Source: Litorivivens lipolytica
GTDB taxonomy: Bacteria; Pseudomonadota; Gammaproteobacteria; Pseudomonadales; Spongiibacteraceae
Direction: 5' to 3'
Assembly: GCF_014191715.1 (NCBI RefSeq)
Contig: NZ_JACHWY010000001.1
Coordinates: 434,001-498,000 of the forward strand
DNA: 64,000 nucleotides
The translations under genes and the position numbers were made by a program. Shown here piece by piece: positions 17,944 through 26,964 of the stretch (within the stretch, counting starts at the first letter, position 1; every line of letters begins with the position of its first letter). Below the pieces are notes generated by a model. That model saw nothing but the letters and a program-made list of their open reading frames with translations, had not been told where the DNA came from and did no database searches.

Positions 17944-18030
17944 AGATCCCCCCCTAGTGTGGACTTCATCATGACGAAAACGTGAACGGACTAATTGACC
18001 GCCACGGACAGTTTTTTGATAATTGGCGAC

Positions 18031-19035
18031 ATGCAGCGTGAAGCCTATATCTCTACCGCTTATGTCGGCCTGCTTTTCGAGTACCTGAAAGGGCGCGATC
18101 TCGACCCTGAAGCCTTGCTCGGTGAGCCATGGCCCGATACCTCCAGTGACCCGCTTGGACGCTTTCCTATGTCCGAGTGGAAGCGCTTGCTGGAGCGAGC
18201 CGACAGCGTATTGCAGGTGCCGGCCATGGGAATCGAGATCGGGCGGCTGATCACGCCGGCTCATATCGGCATTCTCGGCTACGCTTTGCTGGCCTGCGCC
18301 AATCTCGCTCAGGCCCTGTCGCGGTTGGAACGCTATGTGCGCCTAGTCTACGATCACGGCCCGATGGATACCCATTTCAGTGGTAGCAGTATGGAGCTGG
18401 AGTGGGGCGAAACCTGTGTGCAACCCGGCCAACTGGTTGACGAAGTCGCCATTACGGCACTGGTTCAGTTTGCGCGCAATATCACCCAGCGTCCGCTGAC
18501 CCCTGAATACGTGTGTTTTTTGCATGATGCGCCGGCCGACGTGAGCGTCTATGAGGACTACTTCGGTTGTCCGGTGGCCTTCAATCAGCGCAGCACCATT
18601 GTGCGCTTTCCCATTGATCAGCTCGATCTGCCACTGCGTCAGGCCGACCCGGCTCTGCTCAGTATTCTTGAGGCACAGGCCGACAAGCTGCTCGCCGAGT
18701 TGCCTCAAGGCGATGGCTTTGATCAGAAGGTTCGCCTGGCGATTTCCCGGCACTGTCGCAATGGCGCGCCGTCGCTCGAGCGGGTGGCATCGGATATGAA
18801 AATGTCGGGCAGGAGTCTGCAGCGCAAACTGCAGGCGCGGGGTTTGAGTTTTCAGATTTTGTTGGATGAGACTCGCTTGACGCTGGCCAAGGATTATCTG
18901 CAGGAAGGCCACCTGCAGTTAACTGAGGTGGCACAAATGCTGGGCTACTCAGAGCAGAGCGCCTTCAACCACGCGTTTCGCCGCTGGACCGGAATTTCGC
19001 CACGGAGATTCCGGCAGATGCGGCTCGCCAGCTGA
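18031..19035 (+). CDS. AraC-family transcriptional regulator
   Basis: From the ATG at 18031 the protein has 334 residues. The first ~200 residues match the effector-binding domain typical of OruR/ArgR-like AraC regulators (STAYVGLLFEYLKGRDLDPE..., GILGYALLACANLAQALSRLERYVRLV). Two C-terminal helix-turn-helix motifs follow: LERVASDMKMSGRSLQRKLQARG and LTEVAQMLGYSEQSAFNHAFRRWTG-SPRRFR. A TTG at 17995 could add 12 residues, but the ribosome site is weak for both. It is divergent from the sterol-desaturase/SDR operon and convergent with the TonB receptor, so it probably activates one of them in response to a lipid-like ligand. Confidence 0.85.
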   Translation: MQREAYISTAYVGLLFEYLKGRDLDPEALLGEPWPDTSSDPLGRFPMSEWKRLLERADSVLQVPAMGIEIGRLITPAHIGILGYALLACANLAQALSRLERYVRLVYDHGPMDTHFSGSSMELEWGETCVQPGQLVDEVAITALVQFARNITQRPLTPEYVCFLHDAPADVSVYEDYFGCPVAFNQRSTIVRFPIDQLDLPLRQADPALLSILEAQADKLLAELPQGDGFDQKVRLAISRHCRNGAPSLERVASDMKMSGRSLQRKLQARGLSFQILLDETRLTLAKDYLQEGHLQLTEVAQMLGYSEQSAFNHAFRRWTGISPRRFRQMRLAS

Positions 19036-19046
19036 GGCGCGAGGCC

Positions 19047-21692
19047 TCAGTACTCGTAGCGAAGCTCTAAACCGTAAGTGCGCGGCTCACCGTAGAAGCT
19101 GAAGAATGTGCCGAGTGATGAGCCGACAGAGGCTGCGCCAGGCTGATAGCGCTCGTCAGTGGCGTTCTTCACGAAGGCAGCAACGGATGTGCGGTAGTCG
19201 AGACTGGACCAGCTGAAGCGCAAATCCACCAGTGTTTTGGCCGGGTCGCCCGCAAGCTCTTTGTCGCGTTCATAGGCTTCAAAAGATCCCCGGTCGAGAC
19301 CCAGATAAATCTCGCTCTTGTAAGACGCATCAATTCGCGGGGTAAACGCACCCACCGAGGTTTCCCATGTGTACTGCACGCCGACCGAGTAGGTCTCTTC
19401 TGGCGATACGGGGAAGGGCTCGTCAGTACGGTCAACGACAACGGTATTGCCCAGTGAGGCTTGCAGCAGATCGCGATCGCTGAATTCGGTGAACGAATAG
19501 TCGTTGTAGCTGGCTGAGAAATTCACCAGCATATTGGCCGAAGGCATCCACTGGATTTCCAGCTCGGTACCTTTGATGTCGGAGTTACCTGCGTTGTCGA
19601 ACACGACCGCCAGATTACCGGCAGAATCCGTCTGCACCTGAATCAACTGCTGGTTGGTGAACTCCATGGTATAGATCGCGCCGTTGATTCGCAGCGAGCG
19701 CTCCAGAGCTTCCAGCTTGTAGCCAAGCTCAAAGTTTTTGACTTCTTCCGGTTCAACCTGTTGCAAACCATCCTGAACGCGGGGTTCGAAGAAACCGGAC
19801 TTGAAGCCATCACTATAGGTGGCATAAAGCGTCGCACTGGACAGAAAGCCGTCGCCCAAACCCGGAATGGTGTAGGACAGAGAAGCCATCGGAGTAACCT
19901 TGCTGAAGGTTTTTTCCTTGCTCTCGTCTTTGAACGGCGTGGTGTTCATTGGGAAGTCGTCAATGCCGTCGCCATTAAGATCGGGGAACAAAGCCGCGAC
20001 CAAGCCGACCGGATCGGCTGCCCAGGGCACATTGGATTGACACACGGCGGGCAGCGCCGGGCCGAGACAGGCGCCCACGAGCCCAGCCGCCCGCATACGG
20101 TTTTCAATGGCCGTGGTGTCGGCCTGAGTCAGTATCAGGTTGGATTCGCGCTTTTCCGAGGTCCAGCGAATACCCAGTGTCAGTTCGAGATCTTCGGTCA
20201 GGTCATAGGACGTCTGCACGTAGGCCGCCAGCGTCGTATTCTTCAGATCGAATTCATTCTGCTGAATCGGATTGCCTGTTACGGCGCCTACAAAGGGCGT
20301 GCCGGGAGCGACGCCGCCAATACCGGGGATGCTGACAACGCCACCCGTGGATGTCGGGCGAGTGGGTTCCTGGCCAGCACCGAGCTCGGCGATGGTCTGG
20401 GAATCCAGTCCGCCGAAGCCGGAGACCAGCGTAAAGGGCTCAAAGTTTTCTTCAAGCATATAGAACAGACCGCCGGTATAGCGCAGTCGGTCGTCGGCAA
20501 AGCCGCCGCTGAACTGCAGCTCGGCACTGAACGACTTCTGTTCAGATGTACCGTGGTTGTGTGACTCGGACCAGTTGCCGGGGCCGCCATCCTGGTCGCT
20601 GGTAACCAGTTCGCCTTTTTCGGCTTTGCGGGCACCAAGCACACCTTTAAGTTGATGGTCGTCGCTGTACAGCCACTCTACGGTGGTGCCGAACAGAGCC
20701 TGTTGCTGGTCCCAATTCAGGTTGGGGTGAGGACCGGTGTTGCTTTTCAGGTCGCCCAGACGCTCACGGGAGTTGGACTCACAGTTTTCACGGTAGGCGG
20801 TTGGCTGAGCGGGGTCCGTGTCGCCCGGCCACGCCAGATACAGGCCTTCGAGAAACAACGCCTGCTGATTATTGATGCGGCAGTTATTGTGCTCAAGGGT
20901 GTCATCCCGATCGCTCAAAAACAGCAGGGTGTTGACGGAAATACTGTCGCTGGCATCCCAGCGGGTTTGCAGCAGGGCGGCTATACGATCGACGGAGCCG
21001 CCTTTTTGGCCGGAGACAACGTCTTCAGTAAAGCCATCCCGGCGGCGGTTGTTGACTGCCACGCGCATGGAAAGGTCGTCACTGATTGGCTGTGTCCAGG
21101 CAGCGCGAACGGTTTGGGCTCCCAAGCTGCCGAGCGTTACGTCCACATAGCCTTCTTGTGTATCGCCGGGCTTGGCCAGGGTTAGTACCATGGCACCACC
21201 GGTGGTGTTCTTGCCGAACAGGGTGCCTTGTGGGCCGCGCAGGACCTGTACATTTTCAATATCAACCGTATCCAGCAATTGGCTGTCGGAGCGCGGGATA
21301 AACAGGTCATCCAGATAGACACCGACGGTCGGATCAACCCGGGCAAAACCCGAACGCTGACCGACACCGCGGATATAGATCTGGCTGGCACGCCCCTGAC
21401 TGATTTCCAGACTGGGCACACTCTTGGTCAGCTCGCTGGTATTGGCGATACCGCGTTGGCGCATCGCATCTCCGGACATCGCGGATACTGCGACAGGTGC
21501 CTCCTGCATGCTCTCCTCACGGCGACGGGCGGTCACCACAACTTCCTCGAGAGCCGCGCGTTTGGTAACGACCTTGGTCGCTTTGGATTCGCTGGGCTGG
21601 GCGAGGGTGCTGCCGGAAAGCAAGGTCAAGCCTGCGGCGGTTAGAAACAAAGAAACGGGTTTTTTGCGTGTATTCAGTTTGCTTTTGATCAT
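19047..21692 (-). CDS. TonB-dependent outer-membrane receptor
   Basis: This 881-residue protein has a signal peptide (ending SGSTLAQ), a TonB box-like segment LEEVVVTARRREESMQ at ~48-63, a plug domain with IYIRGVGQRS, VGVYLDD and VQVLRGPQGTLFGKNTTGGA, and a long 22-strand barrel finishing with LRYEY. It takes up a large or scarce ligand with energy from TonB-ExbBD. The plug sequence and length match the large group of receptors in marine proteobacteria often placed beside lipid, steroid or aromatic genes rather than siderophore genes. No siderophore gene is present nearby. It is convergent with the AraC gene and divergent from a TM2 gene. Confidence 0.9.
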   Translation of the reverse strand: MIKSKLNTRKKPVSLFLTAAGLTLLSGSTLAQPSESKATKVVTKRAALEEVVVTARRREESMQEAPVAVSAMSGDAMRQRGIANTSELTKSVPSLEISQGRASQIYIRGVGQRSGFARVDPTVGVYLDDLFIPRSDSQLLDTVDIENVQVLRGPQGTLFGKNTTGGAMVLTLAKPGDTQEGYVDVTLGSLGAQTVRAAWTQPISDDLSMRVAVNNRRRDGFTEDVVSGQKGGSVDRIAALLQTRWDASDSISVNTLLFLSDRDDTLEHNNCRINNQQALFLEGLYLAWPGDTDPAQPTAYRENCESNSRERLGDLKSNTGPHPNLNWDQQQALFGTTVEWLYSDDHQLKGVLGARKAEKGELVTSDQDGGPGNWSESHNHGTSEQKSFSAELQFSGGFADDRLRYTGGLFYMLEENFEPFTLVSGFGGLDSQTIAELGAGQEPTRPTSTGGVVSIPGIGGVAPGTPFVGAVTGNPIQQNEFDLKNTTLAAYVQTSYDLTEDLELTLGIRWTSEKRESNLILTQADTTAIENRMRAAGLVGACLGPALPAVCQSNVPWAADPVGLVAALFPDLNGDGIDDFPMNTTPFKDESKEKTFSKVTPMASLSYTIPGLGDGFLSSATLYATYSDGFKSGFFEPRVQDGLQQVEPEEVKNFELGYKLEALERSLRINGAIYTMEFTNQQLIQVQTDSAGNLAVVFDNAGNSDIKGTELEIQWMPSANMLVNFSASYNDYSFTEFSDRDLLQASLGNTVVVDRTDEPFPVSPEETYSVGVQYTWETSVGAFTPRIDASYKSEIYLGLDRGSFEAYERDKELAGDPAKTLVDLRFSWSSLDYRTSVAAFVKNATDERYQPGAASVGSSLGTFFSFYGEPRTYGLELRYEY

Positions 21693-21790
21693 GAAGGTTA
21701 TGGTCTTATGAGTATCGTAGCGTTGAATTTCGGCACTGAGTGTACGTAGGTTGCCTACCTTCGCTGGGTTACATTCCCTTCATCTTCAGG

Positions 21791-21823
21791 AAAATTCAGG
21801 AGGAGTGGGGAGCGCTGAATTTT
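21791..21823. promoter_or_regulatory. 9-bp inverted repeat between TonB receptor and TM2 genes
   Basis: AAAATTCAG (21791-21799) is matched by CTGAATTTT (21815-21823), a perfect 9-bp inverted repeat with a 15-bp spacer, in the shared upstream region of two divergent genes. A regulator site or an mRNA hairpin are both possible. The spacer is G-rich (GAGGAGTGGGGAGCG). Confidence 0.4.
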
Positions 21824-21880
21824 GGACTATGCTTAACAGAGCAACATGCACCCGAATGGGGCGAGCTGGAAGGATAGTGT

Positions 21881-22327
21881 ATGAAGGGCGTTGTTTTGGA
21901 TTTTAACGAGGATACCAGTCGCGGTGTCATTGCCGCCGATGACGGACGTCGTTATGAGTTTGCCGGGATCAACTGGCTGTCAGAGCGCTATCCCGGTAGT
22001 GGTATGCATGTTGATTTTGAGGCGGCAGAGACCTCAGCCGAAAATATCTATCTCGACCCTTGCTACGTAAAGCACCCGGAAAAAGAACGGATCACAGCGG
22101 CCCTGCTGGCCTTCTTTTTTGGTTGGCTGGGCGTACACAAGTTTTATCTGGGCCACCGGCAGCCAGCGGCCATCATGCTGTGTGTGTCACTCGGGGGGCT
22201 GTTGTTGTTCGCGATACCGACACTGATCATGATGATGGTGGGGTTTATCGAGTTTATTATTTACGTCACCAGTTCGGATGAAAATTTCGATCGGGTCTAC
22301 ATCCACGGTAATCGCGACTGGTTCTAG
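21881..22327 (+). CDS. TM2-domain membrane protein with a cold-shock-like N-terminal domain
   Basis: A 148-residue protein in two parts. Residues 1-60 (MKGVVLDFNEDTSRGVIAAD, then DGRRYEFAG and VDFEAAE) have the strand pattern of a small OB/cold-shock-like domain, as seen in some DUF1294 proteins. Residues 68-135 form a TM2 domain: two membrane helices with the signature FFFGWLGVHKFYLGHR between charged flanks. The C-terminus is polar. TM2 domain function is poorly known. The combination suggests a membrane protein able to touch nucleic acid or another ligand in the cytosol, but that is inference. Confidence 0.8.
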   Translation: MKGVVLDFNEDTSRGVIAADDGRRYEFAGINWLSERYPGSGMHVDFEAAETSAENIYLDPCYVKHPEKERITAALLAFFFGWLGVHKFYLGHRQPAAIMLCVSLGGLLLFAIPTLIMMMVGFIEFIIYVTSSDENFDRVYIHGNRDWF

Positions 22328-22353
22328 CTTTTCTGGCATACCCTGAAAAATTC

Positions 22354-22986
22354 TTAATGCAGACTTTGCTGCACCAGCGGCAGAACATTCTGTAGTATTT
22401 TCACTTGGGCTTTTTCGTTGGGATGAATGCGATCAGCCTGCATGAGCGCCGGGTTCAGAGCGATACCCTCTAGCAAAAAAGGCAGCAAGGGAACATTCTG
22501 CTCCTGCGCAACTTTGTGGTAGGTGTCATGGAAGGCGTCGGTGTAGGCCTTGCCGTAATTTGGCGGGATGCGCATACCCAACAGAATGGCCTTTGCACCG
22601 CTGTCGCGTGTCATGGCGATCATGTCGGTCAGGTTTTGCTTCAGTATCTTCACCGGCTGACCACGGAGCCCGTCATTGCCGCCAATTTCAATGATCACCA
22701 ACTTAGGCGAAAAGTGGTTCAGCAGGGCAGGTAAACGGGATTTTGCCCCGCTACTGGTGTCACCGCTGATACTGGCATTGATAACTCGGGTATCCTTGAG
22801 CTCAGCATCAAGCAGCGACACCCAGTTGCGCTGCTCGGGAACGCCGTAGCCAGCGCCAATACTGTCGCCGACCACAAGCACCTGCGCCTGAGTGGCGCTG
22901 GCGAGAAAAAATGCCCAGCACAGGGCACCAATCAGGCGTCTGGTACGTAATAGAGTGTTTTTAGAGGGAGCAGATCCAGAATTCAT
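22354..22986 (-). CDS. tesA: Periplasmic SGNH esterase / acyl-CoA thioesterase I
   Basis: The 210-residue protein has an N-terminal signal peptide (RRLIGALCWAFFLASATQAQ) and the four SGNH blocks: GDSIGAGYG (Ser42), the Gly in ASISGDTSSG, IGGNDG and the Asp185/His188 pair in DRIHPN. TesA hydrolyses acyl thioesters, lysophospholipids and arylesters in the periplasm. The start ATG at 22986 is the only one that keeps a complete signal peptide. It shares two bases with the divergent ABC-transporter ATG at 22985. The divergent tesA/ybbA order is known from E. coli and Pseudomonas, so the neighbourhood supports the call. Confidence 0.92.
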   Translation of the reverse strand: MNSGSAPSKNTLLRTRRLIGALCWAFFLASATQAQVLVVGDSIGAGYGVPEQRNWVSLLDAELKDTRVINASISGDTSSGAKSRLPALLNHFSPKLVIIEIGGNDGLRGQPVKILKQNLTDMIAMTRDSGAKAILLGMRIPPNYGKAYTDAFHDTYHKVAQEQNVPLLPFLLEGIALNPALMQADRIHPNEKAQVKILQNVLPLVQQSLH

Positions 22987-23668
22987 GATTCACGCAAAGA
23001 ATGTGAGTAAAAGGGTGCAGGTCGCCGATAGCGAGTTGTGCATATTGAAAGGGACCTCCCTCGAAATCAAGCGCGGTGAATCGGTGGCGATCATCGGCCC
23101 TTCGGGTTCCGGCAAATCGACACTGCTCGGTTTGCTGGCCGGTTTGGATGAGCCGACCGACGGCGATATCTGGCTCGCGGGCGAACATCTTAATGCGCTG
23201 GACGAAGATGGCCGAGCCGCGCTGCGGGCCCGGCTGGTGGGTTTTGTCTTTCAGTCTTTTCAATTACTGCCCGGCCTGACTGCTCAGGAAAATGTGATGT
23301 TGCCGCTGGAATTGCGCGGTGACCGAAGCGCTGCAGAAGTCGCCAAGGACTATCTGAATCGGGTTGGCTTGGGACATCGGCTCGATCATTACCCACGCCA
23401 GCTGTCAGGCGGTGAGCAACAACGGGTGGCACTGGCGCGGGCCTTTGCGCCGCAGCCCGATATCCTGTTTGCGGATGAACCTACAGGTAATCTCGATGCC
23501 GACACGGGAGCCAGCGTCAATGACCTGCTGTTTAGCCTAAACGCTCAGAGCAGCACAACTCTGGTTTTGGTTACCCATGAGCCGATATTGGCAAAACGCT
23601 GTGCGCGCCGGATTACACTGGCGGCGGGCGAAATTATGGAAGACACCGGTGAGGCCTTGCCCGCATGA
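22985..23668 (+). CDS. ybbA: ABC transporter ATP-binding protein, LolD/YbbA type
   Basis: From the ATG at 22985 the protein has 227 residues. Walker A is GPSGSGKST (residues ~38-46), the Q-loop [17 protein letters not shown], the signature [15 protein letters not shown] and Walker [13 protein letters not shown] with the H-loop VTHEP. This is the MacB/LolD-like subfamily that powers FtsX-fold permeases. The next gene, overlapping by 4 bp, encodes the permease. The start codon overlaps that of tesA on the other strand, and no close ribosome site is seen (GGGAG is ~14 bp away). The pair is thought to work with TesA-linked lipid or peptide export; the cargo is unknown. Confidence 0.92.
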   Translation: MIHAKNVSKRVQVADSELCILKGTSLEIKRGESVAIIGPSGSGKSTLLGLLAGLDEPTDGDIWLAGEHLNALDEDGRAALRARLVGFVFQSFQLLPGLTAQENVMLPLELRGDRSAAEVAKDYLNRVGLGHRLDHYPRQLSGGEQQRVALARAFAPQPDILFADEPTGNLDADTGASVNDLLFSLNAQSSTTLVLVTHEPILAKRCARRITLAAGEIMEDTGEALPA

Positions 23669-26136
23669 GTCATCTGCGCTGGTTAATGCGGGAATGGCGC
23701 GGCGGTGAACTGGCGCTCTTGTTGGTGTCGTTGTTATTGGCAGTCACCATCGTCAGCGGTGTGGCGGGTTTTGCCGAGCGCTTGCAGCGGGGCATTGTAG
23801 GGGAGAGCCATCAGTTTCTGGCCGCCGATCTGGTGTTGAAAACGCCCAGAGCTCTGCCAGCTGAGGCGTTTGCTGAATTGCCAGACGGGGTCGAAACCGC
23901 CCGCGTGATTGAATTTCGCTCGATGGTTGTGGCTGGTGAGGCGATGGAACTGGCCTCGATTAAGGCAGTATCGGAGCGCTATCCCCTCAAGGGTGAGCTG
24001 ACAATCAGCGACGAGCCTTTTGGCCTTCCCCTTGCAAGTCGTGAGATTCCGCCGGCCGGGACAGCTTGGCTCGATTCACGATTGTTCCCTCTGTTGGGGA
24101 TTGAGATTGGCGATGCACTGCAACTGGGTGATGTGAGTCTGCGCGCGGAGCAGGCGCTAATTACCGAGCCGGACCGCGGCACCAGCTTTTACGGCATGGG
24201 GCCACGGGTTCTGATTAACGAGCAGGATGTGGCGCGTAGCGGCGTCGTGCAGGCCGGCAGTCTGGTGGATTACCGATATCTGTTTGCCGGGGCGTCGGAG
24301 CCCTTGGCGCAGGTGCAAACCGCATTGCAGCCGCAGCTGACGGTCAGTGATCGGTGGCAGAGTCTCGACGATAGCCAACCGCAGATTGCCAGAACCCTGG
24401 AGCGGGCAGAGCGGTTTCTGCTGCTGGCGGGAAGCTTCGGTGTGGCGCTGGCAGGTGTTGCGGTCGCCCTGGCCGCGCGGCGCTACAGCCAGCGACATCT
24501 TGATACTGTTGCGGTTATGAAGGCGCTCGGTGCCGGCAGTTCTCAGATAACGCGCCTTTATGTGGGGAATATTTTGCTGTTGGCGCTGGTCTCGGCACTG
24601 CTCGGCTGGGCTCTGGGCCTAGGAGTGCAGACCGCGCTGTTTGCCATGATTCGTGATCTGGTCGGTTTTACCCCGCCCGCCGGAACCTTGCGCCCGCTGT
24701 TGGCGGGGGCCATTACGGCGCTGCTGTGTGTTGCCAGTTTTGCCCTGCCGCCGGTCTTGCGTCTGCGCAGTGTGCCGCCACTGCGTGTTCTGCGGCGGGA
24801 TCTGGGCAACGAATCCTTAAGTTCCGGCGTCAGCGCTGGCGCCGGGATTGCCGGGCTGTTTTTGCTAATGCTCTGGTACACCGGCTCAGTTGAGCTGGTG
24901 TTGGCAGTATTGGTCGGCGTCGCTGTGATATTGGGCCTAGCCGGTATTTTGGTGCTGCGTCTGTTTACCAGCCTGCGACGGTGGGCGCAGGGCGCCGGCG
25001 GTGTGATGAAACTTGCCCTGTCGGCCATGGTTCGGCGGCGACAGGCGAATGCCTTTCAGGTGGTCAGTCTGGCGCTGGCCTTGATGGTCCTGCTCTGCAT
25101 TATTGCGGCGCGCTCCAGTCTGATGAAGGAATGGCAGCTCCAGTTGCCGACCGATACGCCGAATCATTTTCTGGTCAATATCGCACCGGACCAGGTCGCA
25201 CCGGTGGATGCCTGGCTCGACCAACACGACATTCGCAGTGCTGGCCTGTACCCGATGGTGCGCGGGCGGCTGGTGACGATCGACGGGCAGGATGTGTATG
25301 AAATCCCTGAAATCGAAGCCAATCGGGGCAGCGTTAACCGGGAAATCAATCTGAGCTGGAGTGAGCAGCTGCCGGAAGACAATAAACTGACCTCCGGCCA
25401 TTGGTGGACGGATAGTAATGACGCTATGGCGCAGGTGTCAGTTGAGGAGGAGTTTGCCGAGCGACTGGGTATCAGCGTGGGCACGCGACTCGGTTTTCGC
25501 ATTGGCGGCCTGCCCTTGGAGGCAGAAGTCAGCAGCCTGCGCAGCCTGAGCTGGGACAGTATGCGCCCGAACTTTTTCCTGCTGTTCGAGCCGGGGGTGT
25601 TAGAGGCTTATCCGTCCTCGTCCATAACCAGTTTTTATCTCGACGCGAACGACAAGGTACTGCTGAATGATCTGCTGAGTCGTTTTCCCACGATTACCCT
25701 GATCGAAATGGATGCGGTTATTCGGCAGGCTCGCACTGTGGTTGATCAGGTGTCGGCGGCACTGGAACTGGTGCTGGTGCTGATAATTGCCTGCGCCTTG
25801 TTGGTGGGCATTGCCAACTTGCAGGCCAGTCTCGACAGCCGCCTGCATGAAAACGCGATTCTGCGGACACTGGGAGCCTCGCGGCAACTTATTCGAACTT
25901 GCCTGTTGGCGGAATTTGCATTGATTGGCTTGCTGGCCGGTTTGTTGGCAGGGGTTGGTGCAGAAATTTGCCTCTACCTGATTCAAACCCGATTGCTGGA
26001 TATGGAGCCTTCATGGCACCCGATGTTCTGGTTGGCGGCACCGATCGGTGCAGCGAGTTTGGTGGCGGTGTCAGGCTGGTGGTTTTGTCGAGAGGTGATT
26101 GTTGCGCCACCGCTACAAGTGCTAAGGCGCCTGTAG
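23665..26136 (+). CDS. ybbP: FtsX-like ABC transporter permease, YbbP type
   Basis: This 823-residue permease has a first membrane helix (residues ~17-35), a large periplasmic domain to ~250, three helices (FGVALAGVAVALAARRYS..., ILLLALVSALLGWALG, LLAGAITALLCVASFALPPVL), a second helix group near 390-430, another periplasmic domain, and a final FtsX block (ALELVLVLIIACALLVGIANL ... ENAILRTLGASRQLIR ...). The tenfold-helix layout with two FtsX domains matches YbbP rather than the four-helix MacB. It overlaps the ATPase gene by 4 bp. It is thought to be an exporter or lipid/peptide-processing machine; the substrate is not established. Confidence 0.9.
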   Translation: MSHLRWLMREWRGGELALLLVSLLLAVTIVSGVAGFAERLQRGIVGESHQFLAADLVLKTPRALPAEAFAELPDGVETARVIEFRSMVVAGEAMELASIKAVSERYPLKGELTISDEPFGLPLASREIPPAGTAWLDSRLFPLLGIEIGDALQLGDVSLRAEQALITEPDRGTSFYGMGPRVLINEQDVARSGVVQAGSLVDYRYLFAGASEPLAQVQTALQPQLTVSDRWQSLDDSQPQIARTLERAERFLLLAGSFGVALAGVAVALAARRYSQRHLDTVAVMKALGAGSSQITRLYVGNILLLALVSALLGWALGLGVQTALFAMIRDLVGFTPPAGTLRPLLAGAITALLCVASFALPPVLRLRSVPPLRVLRRDLGNESLSSGVSAGAGIAGLFLLMLWYTGSVELVLAVLVGVAVILGLAGILVLRLFTSLRRWAQGAGGVMKLALSAMVRRRQANAFQVVSLALALMVLLCIIAARSSLMKEWQLQLPTDTPNHFLVNIAPDQVAPVDAWLDQHDIRSAGLYPMVRGRLVTIDGQDVYEIPEIEANRGSVNREINLSWSEQLPEDNKLTSGHWWTDSNDAMAQVSVEEEFAERLGISVGTRLGFRIGGLPLEAEVSSLRSLSWDSMRPNFFLLFEPGVLEAYPSSSITSFYLDANDKVLLNDLLSRFPTITLIEMDAVIRQARTVVDQVSAALELVLVLIIACALLVGIANLQASLDSRLHENAILRTLGASRQLIRTCLLAEFALIGLLAGLLAGVGAEICLYLIQTRLLDMEPSWHPMFWLAAPIGAASLVAVSGWWFCREVIVAPPLQVLRRL

Positions 26137-26157
26137 CGGAGGTGTTGCTGCACGCGG

Positions 26158-26775
26158 TCAGGCTGCGGCGTGGGTCTTGAGGCCTTCGACCATGATTTTC
26201 AGGGATTTCTGCGCCTGACTGTCGAGGTCGTGGTAATAGCCGAAACTGTCGCCATGGTCGAGAATCAGCGTCGCCACACCGTGTACGCCGGCCCAGGCTG
26301 TATGGGCCATGCTGGGAATATCGTCCTTGCCGAAAATACCCTGTTCAGCACCGCGCTCAATAATGCGCTGAACGTGGTAAAACGCTTCGCGACCGGCAGC
26401 GAACAGCTCGGTGTACTGTTTGCGTGGCAGTAGAACCGGGCCAAACATCAGGCGGAAGATTTCGGTATTTTCCTGAGCGAAGTGAACATAGTCCATACCC
26501 AGGGCGATCAGGTCCTGAATGGGATCTTCGCCACTGGAATGCTCGTTGAGCTGCGTTAACAGGCGACTAAAGCCTTCGGTCGCCAGCGCTGCGAGCAGGG
26601 CGTTTTTGTCTTTAAAGTGACGGTAGGGCGCCGTCTGGGAAACGCCAATCTCACGCGCCAGTGCGCGCAAGCTGAGTTCGTTTATGCCGCCTTCCAGCAG
26701 GTGTTTCTCGGCATGGGTAATCAATTCTTCTCGCAGGTTACCGTGGTGGTAGCTGGATGTACTCTGGTTGCTCAT
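26158..26775 (-). CDS. TetR-family regulator
   Basis: A 205-residue TetR protein with N-terminus SYHHGNLREELITHAEKHLLEGG and recognition region LSLRALAREIGVSQTAPYRHFKDK. The N-terminal YHHGNLR and the C-terminal helices (YVHFAQENTEIFRLMFGPVL, AWAGVHGVATLI) match the WHG-type TetR subgroup. It is divergent from an SDR gene. A 30-bp inverted repeat lies 33 bp before its start codon and tandem 14-bp repeats lie just before the SDR gene, so it probably controls itself and perhaps the SDR. Confidence 0.9.
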   Translation of the reverse strand: MSNQSTSSYHHGNLREELITHAEKHLLEGGINELSLRALAREIGVSQTAPYRHFKDKNALLAALATEGFSRLLTQLNEHSSGEDPIQDLIALGMDYVHFAQENTEIFRLMFGPVLLPRKQYTELFAAGREAFYHVQRIIERGAEQGIFGKDDIPSMAHTAWAGVHGVATLILDHGDSFGYYHDLDSQAQKSLKIMVEGLKTHAAA

Positions 26776-26808
26776 AGTCGGCTGTCTGTTATGGACTGAT
26801 AGTTTATG

Positions 26809-26838
26809 TTTTCAATGAGTATATGCACTCAATGGAAA
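26809..26838. promoter_or_regulatory. 30-bp inverted repeat before tetR (probable operator)
   Basis: TTTTCAATGAGT (26809-26820) and ACTCAATGGAAA (26827-26838) are inverted copies matching at 10 of 12 positions around ATATGC. The core TGAGT-ATATGC-ACTCA is itself a near-palindrome of the length bound by TetR dimers. Its place between the divergent tetR and SDR genes, 33 bp from the tetR start, suits an autoregulatory operator. Confidence 0.6.
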
Positions 26839-26964
26839 TGTGTCTGCTGCGAGGGGTGAAAAAACAACGCAGACTGCTGCTGGAGGCACGTTTGGAGCCA
26901 TATTGCGGCAGGATCGGACAACAAGGCGACATTTTTATGGAAAAGCCGGAACAAGGCAAGCCAT

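Noticed and set aside
19761-20564. 267-codon plus-strand open frame inside the TonB receptor gene
   Set aside because: Shadow of the receptor barrel; no initiation site and no domain pattern.
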